From the NCBI RefSeq assembly GCF_039522365.1, contig NZ_BAAADJ010000056.1, forward strand, positions 1 through 52,957: 52,957 nucleotides of DNA, written 5' to 3'. The DNA is from Bacillus carboniphilus (GTDB taxonomy: Bacteria; Bacillota; Bacilli; Bacillales; JC228). The notes under the pieces were generated by a model that saw only the letters and a program-made list of their open reading frames with translations, searched no databases and had not been told where the DNA came from. This document shows positions 46,036 to 52,957 of the stretch, piece by piece (the first letter of the stretch is position 1; each line of letters begins with the position of its first letter). Made by a program: the position numbers and the translations under genes.

Positions 46036-47574
46036 TTAGTTCACCTCTACCGTTTCCTCGATCATTTCACCGTCAAGCGTCCAAGTTTTTGCTTCATTCA
46101 CTTTTACTTTTACAATCTGGCCAATGGCAGACTTTGGACCTCTAAAGTTAACCAGTTTGTTTTTGCTTGTATAACCTGCTAATACATCTGGGTTATTTTT
46201 ACTTTCTCCTTCAACTAATACCTCGACCACCTGGCCTTCGTATTTTTTCATCGCTTCTGCAGAAAGTTCATTTACCAGCGCATTTAAGCGCTGTAGACGT
46301 TCCTTTTTCACTTCCATCGGAACATTATCCTTCATTTTAGCTGCAGGCGTTCCCTCACGAGGAGAATAGATGAACGTATAGGCCGCTTCAAATCCAACCT
46401 CACGATATAATGAAAGGGTTTCTTGGAATTGCTCTTCCGTTTCATTTGGGAAACCTACAATAATATCTGTTGTAAAAGTAGCATCCGGAATGGCTTTTTT
46501 AATTTTAGCAACAAGATTCAGGAAATGTTCACGCGTATATTTTCTCGCCATAATCTTTAATACATCACTTGAACCAGATTGAACTGGAAGGTGAATGTGA
46601 TCCATTAAGTTGCCTTTTTTCGCTAATACTTCAATTAAACGATCATCGAAATCACGTGGATGACTGGTTGTGAAACGGATACGTGGGATATCAATAGAAC
46701 GAAGCTCATCCATTAAGTCACCTAGTCCGTACTTCATATCCTCGAAATCTTTTCCGTACGCGTTTACGTTTTGACCAAGAAGTGTAATTTCTTTATACCC
46801 TTGAGCTGCCAAGTGGCGAACCTCTTGGATGATATCTTCAGGGCGACGACTTCTTTCCTTACCACGCGTATATGGAACGATACAATACGTACAGAACTTA
46901 TCGCAACCGTACATAATGTTGACCCAACCTTTGATTTGGCCCTTGCGCACTTTTGGAAGGTTCTCAATCACGTCCCCTTCTTTAGACCAAACTTCCACAA
47001 CCATTGCTTTTTGCATGTACGCTTCTTTCAAAATGTGTGGTAGGCGGTGAATGTTGTGTGTACCAAAAATCATATCAACATTTTGGTATGATTGAAGAAT
47101 CTTATTTACCACTGATTCCTCTTGAGACATACAACCACAAACCCCGATTAAAAGATCAGGTTTTTCTGTTTTCAAATGTTTCAAATGTCCAAGCTCACCA
47201 AACACTTTGTTCTCCGCATTTTCACGAATCGCACAAGTGTTTAGAAGGATGACATCAGAATCTTCCACTGTAGCTGATGGCTCATACCCAAGTGCCATGA
47301 AGATCCCAGCCATAACTTCTGTGTCGTGTTCGTTCATTTGACAGCCATACGTTCTAATGTAAAATTTCTTACCGTCTCCAAGACCTCTGAACTCCTCAGA
47401 GATTTTAAAGTCTTTGTGATATTTTACTTCTTCTTTTCCTCGTTTTTTGGCGTCCTTTAAGTTGGGAGGAATATAAACAGACTGAAAATACTTGCTGTAA
47501 TCCTTCTCGGATTTTTTGTCCGCGGGCTTAACAGCTTCTACTTGTTGTCCTTCTTTTCTTTGATTTTCATTCAT
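46036..47574 (-). CDS. miaB: tRNA methylthiotransferase MiaB
   Basis: MiaB is a radical SAM enzyme that adds a methylthio group to i6A37 of tRNA. The 512-aa protein has a charged N-terminal extension typical of Bacillus (about 1-65), the UPF0004 domain with three cysteines ([21 protein letters not shown]), the radical SAM motif CDKFCTYC and a TRAM domain ([11 protein letters not shown] to GEMIEE). The ATG follows AAAGGAG. MiaA, which makes its substrate, is also in the window. Confidence 0.97.
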   Translation of the reverse strand: MNENQRKEGQQVEAVKPADKKSEKDYSKYFQSVYIPPNLKDAKKRGKEEVKYHKDFKISEEFRGLGDGKKFYIRTYGCQMNEHDTEVMAGIFMALGYEPSATVEDSDVILLNTCAIRENAENKVFGELGHLKHLKTEKPDLLIGVCGCMSQEESVVNKILQSYQNVDMIFGTHNIHRLPHILKEAYMQKAMVVEVWSKEGDVIENLPKVRKGQIKGWVNIMYGCDKFCTYCIVPYTRGKERSRRPEDIIQEVRHLAAQGYKEITLLGQNVNAYGKDFEDMKYGLGDLMDELRSIDIPRIRFTTSHPRDFDDRLIEVLAKKGNLMDHIHLPVQSGSSDVLKIMARKYTREHFLNLVAKIKKAIPDATFTTDIIVGFPNETEEQFQETLSLYREVGFEAAYTFIYSPREGTPAAKMKDNVPMEVKKERLQRLNALVNELSAEAMKKYEGQVVEVLVEGESKNNPDVLAGYTSKNKLVNFRGPKSAIGQIVKVKVNEAKTWTLDGEMIEETVEVN

Positions 47575-47808
47575 CTATAAGAACTCCTTTCTCCTACGTT
47601 TATAGACGAAACGCAATAAAATTAAAACGACATAAATCACACTTTATCCAAATAAAACTCGATTAGCCTGAGTTCTGTCAGCTTGTTTACCAAGTAAACA
47701 ACCCACAATTCTACACATTACCTTAGTATAAAGGTTTTTCTAGGCTGAAACAATAGGGGAGACTTTGGGAAAAGTGGCAGGTTCGTGAAGATTTGGATAG
47801 GAAGAAAA

Positions 47809-47855
47809 AGAAAAATCTCTCCCTATCCCAATATGGAATAAAAAGAGATTCTTCC
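47809..47855 (-). terminator. Probable terminator after the ABC operon
   Basis: AATCTCT and AGAGATT arms enclose a partly paired loop, followed on the minus strand by TTTTCTTTTTC. The gap 47575-47857 also holds the miaB 5' region. Confidence 0.6.
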
Positions 47856-47857
47856 AT

Positions 47858-48832
47858 CTATAACCCTTCTTTTTGACCCAAAGCCTCTTTAGCCTGTTTC
47901 ACTTTGTCCTCATCACCCATCGCAGCTCCCAGCCTAACAATTTCATTAAGGGTTTCGACTTTCAGGTTTTGGTTAATGTGCATGCTTTGCACAATCCGTG
48001 TCATTTCCTCTTCATTCCCAAGAAGTTGGTAGTATTTCAACTGTAGTTCTGCCCCAAACGAGTCTTGGCTTGGATTAAGTGATAAAACGAACTCCTCGGC
48101 CTTATGGGGATCTTCTTTTATAAATAGATAGTAATAAGCGTAGGGATAGGCAAAACTTTCGCTCAAATTCATTTCTTCCACGATGGGAATAATCTGTTCA
48201 AATAGACTTATATTGTCGGAATAGTAAGCTTCTAAAATAGCAAGACGCACATAAAATTCCGACTCCTCCCTTAAGGACACGATTTCCTTCCCATCGTCAA
48301 TGGGTACATAAAGACTCACCTCTTCTTGTGTAGCCTGCTTTAAGTGAGAAAGTTCCATGCGTCTTGATTCCCCAGCTTCTACATCCAAGTAAATGAGTTC
48401 CTTTTCTGAGTAGCCGTAAAAAATCCCATTTACTTCTCTACTACCAACTGGATAAAAAGTTACTAGAACGGGGTGACCTTTTTCTAACCCAGCTACAATG
48501 TCCTCAGCATCACCATAGGTAGGTAAAATAAAAACCCCTTTTTCATCCATAACTTGAAGTAAGTCGGTTAGTGCATAAGTAGAGAAATCTGTAATTTCTG
48601 AGATGTTCTCTAAATCTTGGTCCGTCAATTCTTGATTAAAATATTGGAGGATTCTTTCCAAGCCCTGAAAATGAGCATCTTGGAAATTCAACTCTCCTTC
48701 AAGGAGTTCTTCGTAGTTCTCAACCATAACCAAAGGGCGTTCCTCTTCTATCTCATTCTCCACTTCTGGCTTCTGATTACAGCCGGTTAACACCATCCAT
48801 ACCAAACTAATGGTAAAAAGAACCCGAATCAT
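47858..48832 (-). CDS. Lipoprotein of the FtsX-type ABC operon, unknown function
   Basis: The 324-aa protein begins with a lipoprotein signal (hydrophobic stretch, then VLTGC), so it is anchored outside the membrane. It continues with an acidic linker (NEIEEERP). A segment about residues 95-185 (MDEKGVFILP, GHPVLVTFYPVG, LIYLDVEAGESRRMELSHLKQA) resembles a papain-like C39-type fold without an evident catalytic Cys. The C-terminal part is helical and TPR-like (about 195-320). Its ATG overlaps the ATPase stop by four bases, implying translational coupling. Confidence 0.65.
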   Translation of the reverse strand: MIRVLFTISLVWMVLTGCNQKPEVENEIEEERPLVMVENYEELLEGELNFQDAHFQGLERILQYFNQELTDQDLENISEITDFSTYALTDLLQVMDEKGVFILPTYGDAEDIVAGLEKGHPVLVTFYPVGSREVNGIFYGYSEKELIYLDVEAGESRRMELSHLKQATQEEVSLYVPIDDGKEIVSLREESEFYVRLAILEAYYSDNISLFEQIIPIVEEMNLSESFAYPYAYYYLFIKEDPHKAEEFVLSLNPSQDSFGAELQLKYYQLLGNEEEMTRIVQSMHINQNLKVETLNEIVRLGAAMGDEDKVKQAKEALGQKEGL

Positions 48833-49521
48833 GTGCTTGACCCCTGACTTTCTCGACTATGTCCGTTTATCCTTCCATCTAATAGAAAGATCTTTTCATC
48901 GGCTCTTTCCGCTATGTGAATGTCATGAGTAATTATGACAACGGTTACCCCATCTACTTTGTTCACTTCTTCTAGTAGTTGAATAATCTTTTCACCTGTT
49001 TCTGAATCGAGGTTTCCTGTAGGCTCATCTGCTAGAATGATAGATGGTTTTGTAATAAGGGCTCTGGCAATGGCGACCCGCTGTTGCTCGCCTCCTGATA
49101 GTCTGGATGGCAGATGGTTCATCCGATGGCTTAAGCCCACTCTCTCCAATGCTTCTTTTGCATTATTTTTAAGGGCCGATGAGGAAAACATCGACAACAA
49201 TGGCATCATTACATTTTCTAAAGCCGTTGCCGTTGTTAACAGTTGAAATTGTTGGAAGACATAGCCGATTTTCTCCAATCGAAGCTTGGCTAATTGGTGG
49301 TCATTCATTTTATGAACCGGTTGTTCATCCACCCAAATCTCGCCGTGATCAATCGGCTCCAATCCACCCAGTACGTGGAGCAAGGTTGATTTCCCTGATC
49401 CAGAAGGACCTTGAATCGACACATAGCTCCCTTTATCTATCGAAAGAGACACATCTTTTAAGACCTCAACCGTTTCACCGCCGGCTACATAACTCTTTTT
49501 TACACCCTGAACGTTTATCAT
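48829..49521 (-). CDS. ABC transporter ATP-binding protein (MacB/LolD type)
   Basis: The 230-aa ATPase has Walker [10 protein letters not shown], the Q-loop in FQQFQLL, signature [15 protein letters not shown] and Walker [10 protein letters not shown]. The sequence fits the MacB/LolD/FtsE group that works with FtsX-type permeases rather than a classical importer. It starts 15 bases after the permease gene and overlaps the lipoprotein gene, so all three act together. Confidence 0.92.
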   Translation of the reverse strand: MINVQGVKKSYVAGGETVEVLKDVSLSIDKGSYVSIQGPSGSGKSTLLHVLGGLEPIDHGEIWVDEQPVHKMNDHQLAKLRLEKIGYVFQQFQLLTTATALENVMMPLLSMFSSSALKNNAKEALERVGLSHRMNHLPSRLSGGEQQRVAIARALITKPSIILADEPTGNLDSETGEKIIQLLEEVNKVDGVTVVIITHDIHIAERADEKIFLLDGRINGHSRESQGSST

Positions 49522-49536
49522 CCGTTATCCCCCTTT

Positions 49537-52083
49537 TTAGGCATTATGCTGCCCCTTTACAACGGCATTCATCTTCATACCTTTCACAATGAGCCAAGTA
49601 AACAGGACCATTAGTATGATTGGTGAGATGATCATCAGTGCAACCATCCATATCGGTAACCAAAGATTGGAGAAAAAGGTCAACAGCGCGTATCCTCCCA
49701 TGGTGCCCAGTACCGAACCTAGTGCGGAAACAATAAAAGCTTCCATACTTAAATAAAGCTGAATTCGTTTCATTGGCCAGCCAATCGAACGAATAATCGA
49801 AAATTCCTTTCTCCGTTCGGTAATATTTAAAAATAGTAACAAAAATACCGTTAGGATGGTTAGGACGATTCCAATGATTAGGAAAATCGTTTGATAGCTT
49901 TTTAGATTTAGGTCAATCGTTTCCCCAAGAAAGCTTAAGAAGAGAAAATCGGATAAGCTTTGTTGGGTAGCTACAAATAGCATCGACATAAATGTAGTTA
50001 AAGCAAGTACCATAGCTAGTAAACCAAACCGTAATGGGCGACGAAGTAATTGATGAAGGACGTAAGAAAGCAGTCCGTTGATCTTGAACATGCGCATAAA
50101 ACTCCATTCTGTCCCTTCACCTTCTAGCCCAGCACGTGGTGATAGCTTTAAAGATTTTCGGCTGCCGGAGAGGTAACCGATGCTAATAAGTATAATCATG
50201 ATGAACCAAATCCAGAGGAAGTGGTACCAAACAAGTGATTGAAGCCACATATTGGTTATGATGACCACAGCGATCGGCACCAAACTAATCCCTATAATTT
50301 CGAAAGCAAGCACCTGTGCAATTTTTCGTCGAGTCCACCCAATAGCACGGAGAATCGCAAACTCACTCGAACGTTGCAATAGACTATGGGTAATAACTGT
50401 GTAGCAGAAAATAAAACTGATTAAAAGCAAGTACACAAACAGTAACACGTTCGTTTTTTCAATTTGGTTTTCAATCGACCAGCTAACGCCTTTTTGTTGC
50501 CAACTTTCCTCAACCACTCCAACTTCATCCGCTGAATCACCAGCTAGTTGGACATGCATTTTACTGGCACCCGAACCTAGCATGATTTCGACTTTATGCC
50601 CCGTCTGTTCATTTATTTGGTATGCAACCTCTTCTATTTTCCGCTGACTTTCCTCTGATCGTTCCGCTACGTCTTCCACAACAACTCGAATAGACGAAAG
50701 TGGTGGAGTGTCATGATACACATGTTTCAATGCGTCTAAGGTAGTGAGCATATCAGGTGCCCCCGGATAGTAGGAAGCTTTTACTGGCAATGGAAGTAAC
50801 GATGTAGGTTCTATTTCTTCACCTAATCCGTTTTGGATGATCATACTATGATGTGGTGTATAAATATCGAGGGGATCTCCCTCTTCCCAGGATTCCTCAA
50901 AAGTAGGAACAATGTTCGATGAGTCGTAAAGTCCAATTACATCGATTGTAAAATCATATGTTTCTCTTTTACCCGATTGGTATCGATAAAATGGGAAATC
51001 AACATTAGAGTAAAACGGGCTCGAATTTTGAAATGTCTTAGCTTGTATTGAAGGAATTTCTCCTTGTACACTTTTTAGTAATTCATATTGGAGTGGAGAA
51101 TAACGAAGTATCTCTGTGGGTGCATACCTTTGTAAATACGGTTCTTCTGAAAAATTCCCCGCTTCATCAAAGTCGATATTTACATTTTTAAATCTGTATT
51201 CCGATGATAAGGTTGAAATCTCTAGTTGTGCAACTGGAGTTTCCGTTAACCTTTGGAAAAAACTTCTCGTTCCTGCTGAAAGATCCCCTTCCTCCACTTC
51301 ATCAGGCAGTATAAACTCTTGTATGATAACCCTATCATTCATTTCGTATTGTGGATCTTGTAACCCAATGACAGGGATAATATTCATTTGTGCATTTCCA
51401 TCATAATGGATCGATGCTTCATCCAGATATGACCCTGAAATGACACTATTAGACAAGTTATATAACTTATCTTCTGCCTCTGGGTCTATGGCTACTAACA
51501 GCATTTCATTTGGATATCGAATGGTAGCACCTGGTAGAACGTTTATAGGATACCCTCTTTCCTCCAACATCTTTTGATAGAGGAGGGATCCTTCTAGTGA
51601 TGGGTCATAATTCTCTTGAATCGAGGAGTTATTTTTCAGTATGTATGTTTGATATCCGTCAAATGCAGTAGTTTCACTTGAAATCCGATACCAATGACCA
51701 GGTTTTGCATGTATATAGTTTGCTCTCATGCCATCATAATTGATAAAGCCAATCAAGGCTACAGGAGCCGCAACTTCCACCCCTGGTATTTTCTCTATCG
51801 TTTCTAGATCGGTCATAGAGATTCCACCGTAACTAGCCATACTAGATTGTGGGGCAACCCAACCATTCTCTAAAACTCTTAATCCATCATCTTGTTGAGG
51901 TGTTACTAAAATATCATATTGATAACGCCAGTTTTTCTCTAAATCTGATTGAGCTTGAATAACAATTCGATCTGTTACGGTTTGCGTTCCTGCATATCCT
52001 ACTCCTAAACAACTTAAAATGAGTACGATTGTTAAAAATAATAACCACCGTTCTCGAGTGGATGCTTTTATGTATTGTAACAA
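49537..52083 (-). CDS. FtsX-like ABC transporter permease
   Basis: The 848-aa permease has an N-terminal membrane segment (about 13-32), a large outside domain (about 35-555) and two FtsX modules with membrane segments (about 560-640 and 690-840, including AILRAIGWTRRKIAQ and SIIRSIGWPMKRIQLY). Such mechanotransmission-type permeases export or respond to peptides and lipoproteins. The start TTG at 52083 follows GGGAGG at nine bases. It is the first gene of a permease-ATPase-lipoprotein operon; the substrate is not known. Confidence 0.87.
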   Translation of the reverse strand: MLQYIKASTRERWLLFLTIVLILSCLGVGYAGTQTVTDRIVIQAQSDLEKNWRYQYDILVTPQQDDGLRVLENGWVAPQSSMASYGGISMTDLETIEKIPGVEVAAPVALIGFINYDGMRANYIHAKPGHWYRISSETTAFDGYQTYILKNNSSIQENYDPSLEGSLLYQKMLEERGYPINVLPGATIRYPNEMLLVAIDPEAEDKLYNLSNSVISGSYLDEASIHYDGNAQMNIIPVIGLQDPQYEMNDRVIIQEFILPDEVEEGDLSAGTRSFFQRLTETPVAQLEISTLSSEYRFKNVNIDFDEAGNFSEEPYLQRYAPTEILRYSPLQYELLKSVQGEIPSIQAKTFQNSSPFYSNVDFPFYRYQSGKRETYDFTIDVIGLYDSSNIVPTFEESWEEGDPLDIYTPHHSMIIQNGLGEEIEPTSLLPLPVKASYYPGAPDMLTTLDALKHVYHDTPPLSSIRVVVEDVAERSEESQRKIEEVAYQINEQTGHKVEIMLGSGASKMHVQLAGDSADEVGVVEESWQQKGVSWSIENQIEKTNVLLFVYLLLISFIFCYTVITHSLLQRSSEFAILRAIGWTRRKIAQVLAFEIIGISLVPIAVVIITNMWLQSLVWYHFLWIWFIMIILISIGYLSGSRKSLKLSPRAGLEGEGTEWSFMRMFKINGLLSYVLHQLLRRPLRFGLLAMVLALTTFMSMLFVATQQSLSDFLFLSFLGETIDLNLKSYQTIFLIIGIVLTILTVFLLLFLNITERRKEFSIIRSIGWPMKRIQLYLSMEAFIVSALGSVLGTMGGYALLTFFSNLWLPIWMVALMIISPIILMVLFTWLIVKGMKMNAVVKGQHNA

Positions 52084-52179
52084 TCAAAATTCCTCCCTAG
52101 TAGAAGCCAATACTTATTATTAGGCTATTTTCGTATACTTTGTTGCTTTTGACAGTAGTTGGTTGTATGAACAAGATGC

Positions 52180-52307
52180 GTTGATTTCCGTTGCAGGAGC
52201 TTGCTTTCCGCAGGCGGTCCGGGAGCCTCCTCGTCGCTTACGCTCCTGCGGGGTCTCCCTTGTCCCTTCCTCCTGCAGGAGTCAAGCACCTTCCACTCCA
52301 ATCAACT
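52180..52307. repeat. Bacillaceae-type ~128-bp interspersed repeat
   Basis: The GC-rich element is bounded by GTTGAT and ATCAAC and holds TTTCCGTTGCAGGAGC, then GCTTTCCGC, GCCTCCTCGTCGCTTACGC and CTGCGGGGTCTCCC blocks. From general knowledge, many Bacillaceae genomes carry numerous copies of a very similar sequence between genes. It is foldable and has no frame. It lies between the permease gene and the secreted-peptide gene and is more GC-rich than its surroundings. Confidence 0.75.
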
Positions 52308-52377
52308 GCGGTTTAACAACACGTGAAATAAACAACAATCTTTACGAAAACAGCGTATTATTATTACAGTTATAGTG

Positions 52378-52614
52378 TTACATAATTGGGCAATAAGAAC
52401 TTACTTTTGTACTAATAGTGCGGAATTCCTGTCTATCTCCAATGTGGCGGTGCTGCTGCTCATATTTATAGTATCCACTATTATGAACACAACTATAGTA
52501 AGTATAATGAGTCTGCCAGCTAGAACCTCCATGATGTGCGCTTGAACTTAATGGGTTTGCAAATAACGAACCTACTAAAGCAAGACCAAACAAAAACTTT
52601 GAAAATTTTTTCAT
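52378..52614 (-). CDS. Small secreted peptide with two cysteines
   Basis: The 78-aa precursor has a signal peptide (MKKFSKFLFGLALVGSLFA then an NPLSSSAHH cleavage region). The mature part of about 50 residues is rich in His, Tyr and Ser, with single cysteines in YYSCVHN and SSYCPIM that could form one disulfide. I recognise no family. AGAGGAG precedes the ATG. The repeat element follows it, then the FtsX operon. An antimicrobial or structural role is only a guess. Confidence 0.65.
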   Translation of the reverse strand: MKKFSKFLFGLALVGSLFANPLSSSAHHGGSSWQTHYTYYSCVHNSGYYKYEQQHRHIGDRQEFRTISTKVSSYCPIM

Positions 52615-52857
52615 GTTTCTCCACTCCTCTTTTATTATACAGTATTGGCTTCCAAAATCACCCTATCATAATACCAGAATTTAACATAGCATATTTTGGA
52701 ATTTTTGTAATATTTGGTAAAAATGACTCATAGAGGAAACTGTCATATCACTTCCATTTTGGGAGTTTTTTCCTAATTAGGTTGTTTGCGAAACCATCAG
52801 TAGGAAATATGATAGGTTAGAAAAGTATTGAAGGTGGAGCCCTTAGAATGTGAATAA

Positions 52858-52891
52858 GAAAAACCGGGCAAAAACCGCCCGGTCCTTTTTT
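52858..52891 (-). terminator. Terminator after the gene at the right edge
   Basis: ACCGGGC and GCCCGGT form a stem with a seven-base loop, followed on the minus strand by TTTTTC; an A/T run exists on the other side too. Between it and the secreted-peptide gene (52615-52857) no gene is seen. Confidence 0.8.
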
Positions 52892-52893
52892 GT

Positions 52894-52957
52894 CTAGTGG
52901 ATGTCCGATAACTTGTACTCTTTCCCATGTACCCCTTTATAGTACTCCGGGTACATT
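52894..52957 (-). CDS. C-terminal end of an unidentified gene, cut by the window edge
   Basis: The last 20 codons read MYPEYYKGVHGKEY, then KLSDIH and a TAG stop at 52894-52896, with a terminator right behind. The frame runs off the window, so the product cannot be named. The regular residue pattern and the terminator make it a real gene end. Confidence 0.55.
   Translation of the reverse strand, partial: MYPEYYKGVHGKEYKLSDIH

Overview
This window looks like a chromosomal segment of a low-GC, endospore-forming member of the Bacillaceae. It carries spoVK, cotE, sirA, ricA (ymcA), lexA-yneA-yneB-ynzC, glnR-glnA, hfq, miaA, mutL, mutS and miaB, largely in the order known from Bacillus subtilis. 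The genus cannot be fixed from the sequence alone. Most genes lie on the minus strand. There is no rRNA, tRNA, insertion sequence, prophage or CRISPR array.

Left block (1-5.4 kb, core): yneF, sirA (replication inhibitor of sporulation, with a Spo0A box upstream), tkt, then the SOS operon yneA-yneB-ynzC, divergent from lexA. Three LexA boxes fill the yneA/lexA intergenic region.

Middle block (5.4-29.2 kb, accessory): small operons and single genes inserted between lexA and glnA. They include GNAT acetyltransferases, a tandem pair of S41 peptidases, an ArsR regulator divergent from a flavin reductase-like protein, an aldo/keto reductase, a MOSC protein, a tRNA-dihydrouridine synthase, an Lrp regulator divergent from a metallo-hydrolase, a VanW-phosphatase-S66 peptidase operon, an N-acetylmuramoyl-L-alanine amidase and a membrane-anchored serine protease. 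Decay is conspicuous here: one S41 paralogue is frameshifted, a nucleotidyltransferase is interrupted by one in-frame amber codon, a RelE/ParE-like toxin lacks a normal start codon, and only fragments remain of a SUKH protein and a Nudix hydrolase.

Right block (29.2-47.6 kb, core): glnR-glnA (perfect sigma-A promoter with GlnR/TnrA-type sites), ynbB-hflX, a UPF0126/TRIC channel and a V4R-STAS protein, then spoVK, miaA-hfq, mutS-mutL, cotE and miaB-ricA. The far right (47.8-52.9 kb) has an FtsX-type ABC transporter operon, a Bacillaceae-type interspersed repeat, a small secreted peptide and the 3' end of an unidentified gene.

The most unusual content is non-coding. Four gaps between co-directional minus-strand genes hold periodic arrays of short dyads. 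Two share one family (period 194 bp at 25.7 kb; 193 bp at 31.2 kb, inverted) built from modules of the form CGGA-N7-TCCG. A third (37.6 kb) repeats every ~52 bp. A fourth (44.0 kb) has about 28 units at an almost strict 21-bp period, which is two helical turns. I know of no described function for them; they are the main candidates for follow-up.
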